Source of the DNA: Przewalskia tangutica
Lineage: Eukaryota; Streptophyta; Magnoliopsida; Solanales; Solanaceae
DNA: 64,000 nucleotides
NCBI GenBank assembly: GCA_029844215.1
Contig: CM056728.1
Span: 3,534,001 to 3,598,000, forward strand
Reading direction: 5' to 3'
The notes below the pieces were generated by a model that was not told the DNA's origin, did no database searches, and saw nothing but the letters and a program-made list of their open reading frames with translations. Of this stretch, positions 33,024 to 45,678 are shown one piece after another. The stretch's first letter is position 1, and the number at the start of each line of letters is the position of its first letter. Both the position numbers and the translations under genes were made by a program.

Positions 33024-35717
33024 TGTCACGACCCGACCCCGGGGCTGCGACTGGTATACATCAGAGAATAGCAGTGGAACATACATAACACATAACTTAT
33101 AAAAAGGTAAACATCACAGGTCAGCCGATAAGGCTGCCTTCCATAAAACATACTTAATCAAAAGTATAGCAGTACAACTGTTCTTATAGCCCAAAACACA
33201 TATGTGACCACGCACTTAAAGATAGCAATCGTGGCGGACAGTGGCCCCGCCAAAACCCCGAATGCACAAAATACCTATAGCATCGTGGAATATCCGCATC
33301 AACAAACAAGCTTCCTGAGGAATGGAGCTTCGACACCGAATGGTGATCCTAAGAACGAGGATCCACACCGCTACCCTTACCGCGCAAGATTTAACGCAGC
33401 GAAGCGGGTCGCACACATATGTACCAAGTATGTAAAGCTGGAAAATACTGTAATAATGATATCATAAGTCTAAAAGTAAGCTGGAGTCATGGAAGACAAT
33501 CAAAATATCTTTTATTGTGCCTTACTAACAATGAGAGTGACAAGTATATATAATACTACATAAAATAGGGGCCTCATGATCAAAACAGGGTACCTCGCCC
33601 GTAGTATCAATAAGCACCCCTACTCCTGGGACTATTTCACCCGCATAGGTCCTGTGGACCCGCATGAGGTATTCCTCGCATAGTGACTACCGCACGGGAC
33701 TATTTCACCCACATAAGCCCATAGGACTCGCATGAGGTATTCCTCGCATCACGGGTAGCAAATCCACTAACAGTGGTATAACGATCTGGGACTTACCTCG
33801 ATATACTCTACCCCCGGCGATGGTATAACGATCTTGGGGCTTGCCCCTCAGATATACTCTTACACTGAAGAAGGTGGTATGACGATCTTGGGGCTTTCCC
33901 CTCATACATACGCTTACCCTGGAGAAGGTGGTATAACGATCTTGGGGCTCGCCCCTCAGATATACTATTACCCTAGCTCAAACTGTCATCATATCATAAT
34001 CATAAATAAGTTAAGAAAATTTATAACTTCTTATTAGCCTTGTTCATATACCCTCTCATTTTAGTTTACTTAAGGCACTTAATCATATCTTTAATAAAAG
34101 AAAACCGGGAATTTAACCCAAGTACTACATACTTCAACTCTTTTAAAAGTGACTATTTTTCATACATAAAACCTTTGGGCAATTGATGTCTTAAAATCAA
34201 TTTGCCTTTCATAAATCAAATCACTTGTCCTTACTTGTCTTACTTAGAGTAAACCTCTTCTCATTAATCTTTTATAAAGCTAATAAACCAACTTCCTATA
34301 AAGTTGTTATATTAACCCTACACTTTAGTAAAATCATACTTTTCCCCTAACCAAGGGACTTATACATTTCTTAAAACGAAACAAGTCATTATATACTTAA
34401 AACAAGTAAGAATACCAAATCTTGTCGCTCACCGCACTACATAGTTTCATCTATTCATGCTCAAGAGATAGGAAAGCTCCACATACCTCTTCGGTCAATC
34501 CACTTGCTAAGTCCAACTACCGCAAGTAATATGTCAACCTAAAATAACCATGATACGTTTATTAACCTCTAATTCCAATGTAGAAATAATCTAAGTTCAA
34601 AGTCACTAAATTCTATGGAAAATCGCAAGATTTCCTTTGTTTCTACATACTTTGCCACCTTTCTCAAGGCCGAATTTAACATCCAAACGCCACTTTTAAG
34701 GCTCAACAATCCAAACATTTCAAAGGGGATTACACACCTAAACTTGGGTGTGTAAACTTCTGTCCCATAAAGTACAACAATTCACTTAACAATTCTAAGG
34801 TAGTTTTTAGGCTACAACATGCTCATAATATCTTCTTAACCAATTCCTTCATATCCAACCCACGTTTCTCACATGCAATGACTCTAAGTGCATTATTTAC
34901 TACTACAAATCCCTTCTTCTTCACATCAACATTAATAACTAACCACAAGAGAAGAAATGTTACCTTAAAGCTTTAGCCAAACTTATTCCAACAACTTTGC
35001 TAGCCTCCTTTCCAAGAACACCACCACACTAGCACCAACAAGCTAGCCACAAGCTTTCTTCTTGTTCTTAACTTTTCAGATTTTTCTTAGGCTTTGAATT
35101 CCCCTTGGAATTTTAGAGAGAAGTGAGAGCTAATTTAGAGAGAGAGAGAGAGAGAGATTGAAAGATGACCAAGTCTTCAAGACTTGGTCAATATAAGGCA
35201 TGCAAGAAAATCAGATGGGGGGGACACTTATCACCCTCCCATGGCCTTTTTAAAAGAGAAAATCAGATTTTCCTAAGTTTTTCCGCCTGGAATCCCGCTG
35301 CCCCGTGCCCGACGGCCAAGGCACTGAAACCTCATGCGACTTCGAACTTCCGCGCGCGCCGCTGCTCAGCCATGGCGCTGCAATCTCAGCGACCAAGATA
35401 TCCGGCGCCATGCCCTCAGATCCGAGCCGCGCCTGCCGCTTTGTCCGAAACACATTTTTGTCCGATCAAGACTGACTCAGAATCTCATAACTTTACTCCG
35501 ACGCCTTATCGGTTTAACGGTTGCGTTGGAATCTAGACTCAATGAACTACGCCCTAGGCCTTTGAAACACTTAGGAACTCTCAATTTACCGGATCATAAC
35601 CCGCCTCAAAGTTGACTAAAACCCATCCGGAACAATTCGTCAACCTATCCTTTTAAAAAAAATTAAGTCTTACATGCTTCAGACGCCTCACACGTAGGTC
35701 GTAACTACGGTATAACA
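33024..35717 (-). repeat. 3' LTR of the - strand Gypsy (2.7 kb)
   Basis: It carries two tandem-repeat blocks (33629-33760 and 33774-33975), a (GA)n tract near 35132-35157, a TATA-like TTATATTGACC on the - strand near 35190, and a GC-rich block at about 35330-35440 upstream of it. The same landmarks occur in reverse order in the + strand LTRs at 42952 and 50523. Confidence 0.88.
33774..33975. repeat. Tandem repeat, about 52-bp unit, four copies
   Basis: Units start GGTATAACGATCTTGGGGCT-like at about 33774, 33822, 33874 and 33927. The same unit in reverse is expanded to six or more copies in the + strand LTRs at 44591 and 52185. Confidence 0.85.
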
Positions 35718-35891
35718 TTCTCCCCTAGAAATATTCGTCCCGAATGTTTCTTCTAGGCTTACTCAAATCACAATATCGACATAGACCCTCTTAACTATTC
35801 TTTGCAATTAAAGAAGCTCCACGAGCCACAACATACTTAAGCGTAATTGCTAAATCAAAACTAACAAGCAGGAAAGTGGGTTACCTGGAGG
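35718..35891 (-). other. 3' untranslated part of the - strand Gypsy
   Basis: Between the purine tract (CTAGGGGAGAA, about 35718-35730) and the hAT insertion. It continues after the hAT at 40449. Non-coding. Confidence 0.5.
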
Positions 35892-36294
35892 TAGGGGTGT
35901 TCACCGGCCCGTAACCGATCGACCGATCGAACCGAATGGACCGAACCTAATCCAGAATTTTCGACCGAGGACCGACCGAATATTTCGTCCTTCCGCCTCG
36001 TTCGGAAAATTCGTCCGATCCCGCTTTGGACCTATTGGACTGCTTTTTTAAATGCAATTTTTAATTCTAATATGTTATATTACTAATTTTACATTATCAA
36101 TGCTTCTTTACCAAACTAATTTTACTATTTTACATAATTACATTATCTATGCTTCTTTACAAAACTAGTTTTACTAATTTACATTATCATTGCTAATAAA
36201 TGAATTAAAAGATCAAAATTACATTAGTGTTGGCAGATAGCCCGATTTTCTGATCTTAATTCTTGCACGACTTAAGGGCACTTCTGACAAGTTG

Positions 36295-36785
36295 CAGATC
36301 AGGTACAAAGGCATAGCAGGCAAAGAACCAAAGAAGGGCTGGCAAAGCAAGAACATAGCAGCCTAAGGCAAAGAACCAAAGAAGAAGAACTAAACCAAAG
36401 AAAAGAAGAATCAAAGAAGGCAAAGTCAAGAAGAAATCAGCACCAAAGAAGAAGCCAGCAAAGAAGAAGCCAAAGAGAACAGTGCTCAAAGAAGAAGCAA
36501 AGAAGTGCAAAGAAGAGTCAAAGAAGTAGCAAAGCAGAAAGCCAAGAAGAAGTGCAAGAGCAAAGAAGTGCCAACAAAGAAGGCAAATAGCAAAGAATAA
36601 GAAATCAGCCTAAAGAACAAGAATTCAAAGAAGAAGAAGGCAGTAATGCAAAGAATTAGCAACCAAAGAAGGCAAAGAGATAAAGGCAAAGAGAAAGCCA
36701 AAGAAGAAGGCAAAGAAGTGCAAAGCAATTTCAAAGAACAAGACTCAGCAAAAATTCAAAGAAAGAAGAACCAAAGAATAATCAC
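36295..36785. repeat. CAAAGAAG-type purine-rich degenerate repeat
   Basis: About 490 bp in which CAAAGAAG and close variants (CAAAGAAC, CAAGAAG, CAAAGCA) recur dozens of times with 1-6 spacer bases, nearly devoid of T on the + strand. It lies just beyond the 3' end of the hAT transposase. It keeps open frames on both strands only because of its composition; I do not regard these as genes. Confidence 0.85.
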
Positions 36786-36939
36786 AATTCACACCAACGA
36801 GTCCACAAAAATGACTTCATCATCCATATCATCACATTGCACATCTAGACATAGCAATAAAGAAAAAAGATAGATAAATAATGTCAAACATTAGAATTCA
36901 TGCATGTTTTAAAAAATAATTAGAAGAGTTATAATAATA

Positions 36940-38900
36940 ACATTACCTTTTTCAATTTTCTCCAAATCTTTCAAATTTTCTTCAACATCTACAATCGACG
37001 CTTGAACCATCTTTAAAAAAATTACAACATAATACATTAAAGTTACATTGGAATAGAGTTATAAGTTGAAATGAATAAATTTTAAAATAAAGAGGCATTA
37101 CCTTAGGAGTCAAAGAACTCCGAAATGGATCTAGATGACGACCACCCGCACTAAAAGCAGATTCCGATGCAACGGTGGATAATGGGATGGCTAGTATGTC
37201 ACGTGCCATGCGTGAAAGAATCGGATAACGATGTCCATTACTACTCCACCAAGATAATGCATCCATTTCTTCTTCCTCCGCCCCTAGTTGTTCATTTATA
37301 TACCTATCAAACTCACTAATCACATATCCACTTGACCCCTTTAATTTTTTTGCTCTATCTTTTAAATTTTTCATGTATTCGTCACACACTTCTATATTGT
37401 CATCCAAATCAATTGACATAGGATCTACATTTACCACACTTGGAGGAAAACAAGAAGAATACAACAATCTATATTCATCAAATAAATTGTAAGTGAACTT
37501 CTTCACTTCATTGCAAAGTTTCATTCCCTTTTCTTTTCCATATACATCGGTTAGAGTCAATTCAAAAACTAACATCTTAGAGTGAGGATCAAGAATAGAG
37601 GCAACATAAATAAACATATTCATTTTCTCCACATTCCCCCAATATTTGTCAAACTTTTTTCTCATTGCAATTGTCATATTTTGGAAATCCAAATCCAAAC
37701 TTTTTTGCCATTTATTCAACATGTCATACATTGTGGCAATCTCAAATAAACCTTTATTACTTGTCACATAAAGTGAACCAGAGATACGACGAGTCAAAGT
37801 ATAAAATCCCTTCAAAAAGTGAACCAACCTCTCTACTTTTTTCCAATCATCGCATTGAGGAGACCTTTCATTGTCCTTCAAATCCACTCCACATGGAAGA
37901 GATATCCCACTAAAAACACGTTGAAATTTTAAAGTCGATCCAACACGCGTGTATGTTGAGTTCCAACGAGCGGGGACATCAAAAGACAACAAACACTTGT
38001 GCCTATATTAGTTTTTGCACAAGTTCTTTCAATCTAACTATTCTCATGTGAATTCTTAACATACTTCACAAAGATTTCTAACTCTATCAATGCACACACC
38101 ATGCTCTTTAATGCCGCCCCACACAATAAGATCGATGATACGAGCAATGATCTAATATGAATATATTTGCCATCACTAATGCAAACTTCTTTTGAACCAT
38201 TCTTCTTAAGCGCACAGCAACATCATTAGAGCTAGCATTATCAATCGTGACGGTAAATAATTTATCCTCAATGCCCTAATATTCTAAGCACGCCTCAATC
38301 GCTTTCCAATGGCCTCACCTTTATGACTAGATATCGACAAAAATTAATTATCTTTTATTTAATTTCCAATCATTATCAATGAAGTGAGCCGTGAGACACA
38401 TATAGTTAATCCTTTGAATTGATGTCCAAGTATCACGTCACGTAAATTCTTTGACAACTCTTAAACATCTCTTTCAACTTTTCGCTCGCTTATAAAAAGT
38501 TGCAAACAATCACGAGCAATGGTAACACGAGACGGAATGATAAAACTAGTGGTACGCAACTTGCATTAAGTGTTTAAAGCCAGGTTTTTCCACATGTTTA
38601 AATGGAAGCTCATCAACAATGATCATATGAACTAGAGCTTCCCTCACATCTTTTAAGTTAACAATCCCATACTTCAATTTCCCAGTCCCAGTATCAGTTT
38701 CTTTCTCAAAAGATAATTCAGATTGTTTTCTTTTACCCTTATCTTTATTTGCAGGAACACCAAGACATTTTTCCGAATGATTTTTAACATTTTTTGCACC
38801 ATTAACATTTGAATCAGCAGCAAAAGTTTTATCACAGAACTTACATTCAGCTCGTAGTTTCCCATCCTCAATGTAGTCGATGTAATAGTCCCAATAAGCG
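36940..38900 (-). pseudogene. hAT transposase (BED-finger, DAYSLEEPER/RICESLEEPER-like)
   Basis: From right to left: a BED zinc finger (CKFCDKTF then NHSEKC, about 38760-38850), the segment LTAHFIDNDWKL (about 38350-38390), TIDNASSND (about 38220-38250), and a 336-codon frame (36982-37992). That frame has FDVPARWNSTY, ASILDPHSKM, and the C-terminal dimerisation block DALSWWSSNG, IPLSTVASESAFSAGGR and RSSLTPK. The C-terminal exon probably splices from AAG/gtaatg near 37103 to tttaaag/ATGG near 37012. Stops and frame changes between 38000 and 38600 disable it. A working enzyme would cut and join the element ends. Confidence 0.88.
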
Positions 38901-40448
38901 GCTTTCCTCTTAGTTTTTGTTCTAAACTGATATAATCTTCCTCTTTAACTTCTTATCCGAGGTGGACTTGCGCAATTGCTCAATCTCCGCTCCGATAGTG
39001 TTTGTATATTTTCCAAGAATAGCTAGATTCCTTTGGATCGAGAGCTTTCCATCTACAATAAACATGAACAATATATGTGATGAGGATCAAATTATCCATT
39101 TCAATAGCCAAATAGACACCGCATTCAGATTCGACAAAGGATTGTGAGCTTATTATCACTATATACATATCGAGCCACAAGTTTTAATTTCATATTTAGA
39201 ATTTCAGATTCGACATACCAATGCATAAATGAGTGTTAGTAGAAAATTTAATAGAGCGAGCACACGATAACCAATATTCACCATACAAAGTAATTATTCG
39301 AGAGTCAATGAGGTTGTTACATCAAATAAAAGCAAGAATACACCAAAGAAGAACTTCAATCGTGACTCCCTAAGTCATCAAGTTAAATAGAAACCATATA
39401 TTCATGTACATTAACTCTTGCAAGTATGTTTACTAAAAGATTTAATGTAGTGATAAAATAAGTTAACGTGGTAACTTCAATGCTAACTCTTCTTCCTTGC
39501 TGGTGGTCTAATTAGTCTTCAGATTAACGAGTTGTTCATCACTTTAGGAATACCGAACCGATTAAAAAAAGATGTTACTTGTCAAGTCCGCAATAAATGC
39601 TGAACCAAGCTGCAAACAGTGACTATTACATATTCAGAATTTCAGATTCGACAAAAATACATTGTATTCGGATTCGACGAAAATACACTGCATTCATATT
39701 CGACAAAGGATTAGAGCTTTATTATCACTAATCATTATATACATACTGAGCCATAAGTTTCAGAATTTCATATTCAGAATTTCAGATTCGATATACCAAC
39801 AGTGACTAACTGACTATTACAAAAATAAATATCAAATCACACAAAATAGAGTAAAATAATTAAGCTTCTTACATTACAAGAATAAGAGTCCGCTGGCGGA
39901 CAACAATACCGGAGTTCTTAAAATCGATCAAGAGCGTGACGCAGCAGGAAGAAGTTTGCGGCGCGAGTGACACAAAGAGGCGGTATGGTCGACAAGCAGA
40001 CGGGATGTCAAGATGCGCGGGACTGCGAAAGTGGATGATTAGTGGCATCGCGAGCGCGCGAATGAGGAAATCGCGATGAATCGCAGAAGAAGAGTAAGCA
40101 TGCATGCATGAAGAAAGAAATGAGGAAATAGGTTAAGGCGGCAACCGCCATGGATTTGTGAATAAAATCGGTTATGGCTTAAGGCCTTCAATAAATAACG
40201 TCAATAAATAACTTTGGGTCAAGGAGAATTATTAAAATTTTAAAAATATCAATGGATTCTCGTCCATTCAAGTCCGGACCGAAAATCATGGTTTGACCGA
40301 CCGACCGAAACCGAATCCTTCATTTTGAAGCGACCGGGACCACCAAAATCTGTCCGTCCGGTCCATTCCGGTCCGGTCCGGTCCATTCCGGTCCGGTTCT
40401 GGTCCGGTTTTCCGGTCCGGTCCTGTTTTGTACACCCCTACCTGGAGG

Positions 40449-40985
40449 TATAGGAAATAGGTGAGGGTACTTCTTCATCATGCCATCCTCTGCTTCCCAC
40501 GTCATTTCCTCCCTGTTCTCGTTTCGCCACAAGACTTTGACGGAAGCCACGTCCTTCGTCAAATGTTGCCTAACCTGACGATCGAGTATCGTTATGGGAC
40601 TCTCCTCATACGATAACTCCTCTGTCACCTGGACATCATGAATCGGGTGCACTCTATATGAATCTCCAACACATTTCCGCAACTTAGACACATGAAAAAC
40701 TGGATGCACCGCCTCCAGATCGGACGGAAGATCTAACTCATAGGCGACCTTGTCTACCCTACGGACAATCTGATACGGCCCAATGTACCTTGGGCTAAGT
40801 TTCCCCTTCTTTCCAAATCTCATCACGCCCTTCATGGGTGATACCTTTAGGAAAACCCAATCATCTATCTCAAATTCCAAATGTCGACGCCGAGTATCAA
40901 CCCGAATACCATCGGCCCCGATAACATGCCCTAAGAAAGCCACTGAAGCTAACCAAAACTCACATTTTGAGAACTTCTCATACAA
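40449..40985 (-). pseudogene. Gypsy integrase C-terminus and chromodomain fused to RT
   Basis: On the - strand the frame starts with the RT thumb-region motif FSKCEFWLASVAFLGHVI and runs straight into the integrase tail (HLEFEIDDWVFLKVSPMKG, YIGPYQIVRRV, VHPVFHVSKL). It ends with the chromodomain-like block ILDRQVRQHLTKDVASVKVL, WRNENREEMTWEAED. The order shows an internal deletion at about 40890 that removed RNase H and the integrase core. The chromodomain guides integration into heterochromatin in Tekay/Del elements (family knowledge). Confidence 0.88.
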
Positions 40986-42951
40986 CTGCCGATCTCGGAG
41001 GACTCTAATACCGCCTCAAACGCTCGCATACTCCTCGCTCGCGCGAATACACCAAGATATCATCAATGAAAACTATAACGAACATATCTAGGAATGGCTC
41101 AACACCCTATTCATCAAATCCATGAATACCGGGCGCTGTCAATCCGAAAGACATCACCTCAACTCATATGCCCATACCAGTCCTCGAATGCAGCTTTCGG
41201 ATATCCGCTTTCTAACTCGCACTGATGGTAAACTGCATCCGCAGTCTATCTTGGAAAATACTGCACTCGCAATCGTCAAACAAATCATCAATCCCGGGAG
41301 GGATATCTGCTTCGATAGTTACCTTGTTCACCGCTCAGAATCAATACACATACGCAGCTGGCCCCATCCTTCTTCTTTACAAATAACACCGCGCTCCCTG
41401 GGGAAACACTTGGCCCGATAAAGCCTTTCTCCAGCAAGTCTTTCACCGGTCCTTCAATTCTTTCAACTCGGCAGTGTCATTCATGGCTAATAGATATCGG
41501 CCGAATATCCGCGCCAAATCAATGCAAAACTCAATCTCCTTTCGTGAGGATACCCGGAAGCTCATCCGAATACGCCCGAAACTCTCTAACGATCGAATCG
41601 ATCAAGGTCCGACTCACCTCGTGTCGAATACTCAACCATATGGTAGATATACCCTTTCCGCACCATCTTCCTAGCCTTGAGGTAAGAAATAAACTTACCC
41701 TACGCAAAGATTCCCTTCCACTAGATAATCGCCACGAAACCGAACCGAACTAATCTCTCTCATACCACATTGGCATAGCAAGACGCTAGCCAATCCATAC
41801 CCATAATCACATCAAAGTCCGTCATATCCAACTCTATCAAGTCGCCAGAGTCCGACGACTATCTATAGTCACATGGCAAGCCTTATACACCCGCCACTAC
41901 CATCGAATCACCCATCGCGTAGCCACCTCAAAAGGTCTTATGGACTCGCTCTATCCCTACTCTACCGCAATATGAGGAGATATATAGGACAAGGTAGAAC
42001 TCGATCTATCAAAGCATATACATCACAAAGAAGAAACCAATAATGCACTGACGACATCCGTGACGCCCCGTCCCGCTTCGTGGACATAGCATAGATGCGC
42101 GCTCGAGGACCGCTAGAATCGAACCCTACCACCACGACTCCTCGCTGGCCCATAAGTACTCGCTTCCGGGCGCTCACCATCAAGACGAAGATCCAAAGAA
42201 TGCACTTCGCTTACCAACTGCAACGCCTCGCCGCCAAGGCGGACAATCCTTCTTCGATGGCCTCGCCGCCACAAGAGTAACACGCCCCAACCCATACGAC
42301 ACTCGCCGGATGAGACCTACCGCATCGAACGCACCGAGGTAGGTGGTCTCGACAGCGACGGCCGCCTCGAAACTCCTCAAGTCCCGAGCCCCGACCGCCT
42401 CGAATAACCCGGCCGATCGTATTCCCGCCGAAATCGAGAAGGAGCACTACGTGTTGGCCGGAATGTGACCTAGTTTGTCGCCGAGGCCGCCGCCTAAAAT
42501 CGCCTCGAGACTCGCTGCCCCGCCTCTTGGCCGCCTAAATCTAGCCGATCTCGCTCTCGCCTCAATCCTCGCAGACGCCGCATCTCCGCAATATCCATCC
42601 TCGTCAAGAGCTACCCCTGCATGCAGAATCATACGACGGCCTAACCCCATCACATATCGATGAACTATGTTCGCCATGTCCGCTATAACGCGTGTGATAC
42701 CGACAAGGAGTCAAACTCAGTCGCATTTCGATAGTCCTCCCGCCCCGCCTCAAGGTCAAGAACCCATCTACGCGGCTCTCTCATCTCGTATGCAAGAAGT
42801 GATCCAGAAAGCCTCCGTGAACTCCTCCCAAACACCGGAAGAAAGATCCTCACCTCTCGACAATACCTACGACTAAACTACTCAACGCGACATCGCCAGA
42901 ATCCCAGAAGAAGCCAGTATAACAGATCACTCTATGATGCCCTAAGCACTG
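40986..42951 (-). pseudogene. Gypsy RT, protease and gag remnants, scrambled
   Basis: The - strand RT segment VIVFIDDILVYSR with the catalytic FIDD is readable at about 41035-41075, with FMDLMN (about 41115) upstream. Beyond it single words of RT, protease and gag appear in changing frames (for example LTLRKDS/FISYLKAR near 41690). The stretch is unusually rich in CG dinucleotides and short indels, and no ORF beyond about 100 codons is meaningful. The + strand Gypsy inserts at its right end, within gag. Confidence 0.7.
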
Positions 42952-45660
42952 TGTTATACCCCGTAGTTCGACCCTACGATGAGAGCGCATTTAAAGAATG
43001 TAAGACTTAAAATTTTCAAAGCGATAGGTCGACTGATTATTCCGCGGTTTTAGTCCACTTTAAGGCTGAGCATGACCGAACATCGAGAGTTCCTATGGTT
43101 CAAAGGCCTAAGGCGTAGTTCGCTGAGTCTAGATTCCAACGCAACCAACCGCTCGCCGATAGGACATCGGAGTAGAAAGATACGAGAGTTACAAGTTCAG
43201 CGCAATGGACGTAAATGTGTTTCGACAAGGCGCGGGGCCGCGCGCAGAGGCGTGGCCGCGCGCCAAAGCACTGTAGGGTCGCTGAAGTTTCAGCCGCGCG
43301 CCGAAGCAGGCCGCGCGCCAAGATCCGAGGGTCCGCAGAGCTGCAAGCCGCCGAGGCGGGATTTTTGGCGAAAAACTTAGGTAAGTCCGATTTCTCTTAA
43401 AAGGCATGGGAGGTGACAAGTGTCCCCCCATCTGATTTTGCTTGCATGGTTTATATTGACCAAGTCTTGTAGACTTGGTCATCTCTCAAACACCTTCCTC
43501 TCTAAAAATCAGCTCCTCCTTCTCTCTAAAAACCCAAGAAAATCAATAGTTTAGAACCAAAAAGGTTGTCAGAGCTAGCTTGTCGGGCATTGTTGTGGTG
43601 GTGTTCTTGGCAAGGAAGCTAGCAATATTTGGAATAAGTTTTGGCTAAAACTTTAAGGTAATGATTCTTCCTTTAGATTTAGTTTCGCATGTTACAAGAA
43701 AGGACTCATGGTAGTAAATAATGCTCTTAGAGTCATCGCATGCTAGAAATGTGGTTCGATATGAAGAATGGGTTAAGAAGAGATTATGAACATGTTGTAG
43801 CCTAAAAACTACCTTAGAATTGTTAAGTGAATTGTTGTAAACATATAGGCAGAATTTTGGGTATGTAATCCCTTTGAATCATTGGATTGATCAACCTTAA
43901 ACGTGGTGTTTTGATGATAAATTCGCCTTGAGAAAGGTGGCAAAGTGAGTAGAAACAAGGGAAATGCTGCCCAATTTTCCATAGAATTTAGTGGCCTTGA
44001 AATTAGATTGTTCTACTTGAGATTAGAGGTTAACAAACGATCATGATTATTATAGTCAAATAGTACTTCATGTAGTCGAGCTTAGTGTGGATCGACCAAA
44101 GAGGTATGTGATGTTTTACTATCTCTTTAGCATGAATATATGATACTATGTAGTACCAGAGACGACAAGATTTGGTATTCTTACTTGTTTGAGTATATAA
44201 TGACTTGTTTCGCTTTAAGAACGTATAAATCCCTCGTTAGGGAAAAAGTATGATTTTACTAAAGTATAGAGTTAATATAACAACTTTATGGGAAGTTGGT
44301 TTATTAGCTTCATAAAAGGTTAATGAGAAGAGATTTACTCTAAAAGTAAGATAAGTATACGAAGAGGCAAATTGGTTTAAGGCATCAATTGCCCAAGAGT
44401 TTGATGTATAAAGAGTCATTTTTAAAAGAGTCAAGATGTAGCACTCGTTAAATTCCCGCTTTCTTTTATTAAAGATATGATTAAGTGCCTTAAGTAAACT
44501 AAAATGAGAGGGTATATGAACAAGACTAATAAAAGTTATGTTTTCTTAACTTATTTATGATTATGATACGATGACTTTGAGTTAGTGTAAGAGTATATCC
44601 GGCGGGTAAGCCCCAAGATCGTTATACCACCTTCTCCAGGTAAGAGTATGTCCGGCGGGTAAGCCCCAAGATCGCCATACCACCTTCTCCAAAGCAAAGA
44701 GTATATCCGGCGGGTAGATCCAAGATCGTTATACCATCCGCACTGCAAAGAGATATCCGGCGGGCAAGCCCCAAGATCGCTATACCATCCGCTTCCAGCA
44801 AAGAGTATATCCGGCGATTACAATCCCAAGATCGTTATACCATCCGCTTCAGTAAGAGTATATCCGGCGGAAAGTCCCCAAGATCGCTATACCACCGTTC
44901 GTGGATTTGCTACCCATGACGCGCGGAATACCTCACGCGAGTCCTTACGGGCTTACGCGGTGAAATAGTCCCACGCCGCGGTACAAACATGCGCAGAGTA
45001 CTCACGCGGTCCACAGACCCACGCGGTGAAATAGTCCCGTGAGTAGGATGGTTTTATCGATACTACGGGCGAGGTACCCCGTCTTGATCATGAGCCTCCT
45101 ATTTTATGCAGTATCATATCTATATATATACTTGTCACTCTCATTGTTAGCAAGGCACAGTAAAAGGTATTTTATTGATTTCCATGACTCCAGCTTACTT
45201 TCAGACTTATGATATCATTATTACAAAGATTTTTCCACCTTTACATACTTGGTACATATCAGGTAATCGAATTTCTTCCTGGGGCCGCGCTCACGCAGCA
45301 GGTGGTAAGGCATCGAGGATCCTCGCTCTAGGATCACTCTTCCCAAGGCCGAAGCTCCACTCTCCTGCTTATTATTTTGGTACTGATATTCCCGATGCTA
45401 TAGGTATTTGTACATTCGTGGTACGGCGGCCCCGTCCCGCCACGCTTGTTATCTTTAGAGGTCCGTGGTCACGATGTGTTTTGGGCTACAAGAACCGCTT
45501 GTATTATAAATACTTGTTTAAGTATGTTTAAAGGCACTTTATCTACCGCCGCTGATGTTTTACCCTTTTATAAAGTTATGTATGTTCACCGCTATTCTCT
45601 CGACATATACCGATGCGGTACCCAAGAGGGTACTAGTCGCGCCCCGGCCTGGTCGTGACA
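42952..45660 (+). repeat. 5' LTR of the + strand Gypsy
   Basis: 2,709 bp. U3 contains a GC-rich GGCCGCGCGCC-type cluster (about 43225-43330), a TTTATATTGACC box (about 43448), then CTTGTAGACTTGG. The repeat block at 44591-44905 and the CACGCGGTGAAATAGTCCC repeats lie further downstream. Confidence 0.88.
44591..44905 (+). repeat. Tandem repeat, about 53-bp unit, six copies
   Basis: Units starting GAGTATATCCGGCGGG recur at about 44591, 44644, 44699, 44750, 44803 and 44856, each containing CCAAGATCGTTATACCA. The matching block in the other LTR is 52187-52495, and the shorter relative is 33774-33975. Confidence 0.88.
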
Positions 45661-45678
45661 AAAGTGGTATCGCAGCGC
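45661..45678 (+). other. Primer-binding site of the + strand Gypsy
   Basis: AAAGTGGTATCGCAGC directly follows the LTR. The core TGGTATC matches the tRNA-iMet complement TGGTATCAGAGC, but CAGAGC is read here as CGCAGC. Confidence 0.8.

Larger units (their letters stand above)
35892..40440 (-). mobile_element. hAT transposon with decayed transposase
   Basis: The ends TAGGGGTGTTCACCGG and CTGTTTTGTACACCCCTA are inverted, and an exact 8-bp duplication CCTGGAGG flanks the element (35884-35891, 40441-40448). Both ends are crowded with GGTCCGGT/GACCGACCGA words, up to several copies in a row near 40355-40430, the usual subterminal transposase-binding pattern of plant hATs. A BED-finger hAT transposase lies on the - strand. 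The target is the 3' untranslated part of the Gypsy element. Confidence 0.93.

Noticed and set aside
33774..33975. CRISPR-like array of regularly spaced repeats
   Set aside because: Units are contiguous tandem repeats of the LTR, without unique spacers, in a plant genome.
36256..36873. ORFs on both strands (82-84 codons of Leu/Phe/Ser on -, Lys-rich on +)
   Set aside because: They are translations of the CAAAGAAG repeat, open only because the tract lacks stop-forming words.
42180..43482. Many overlapping Arg/Ala-rich ORFs on both strands
   Set aside because: High GC and CG-rich scrambled Gypsy sequence yields long frames by composition; none matches a family or keeps a frame with the known domains.
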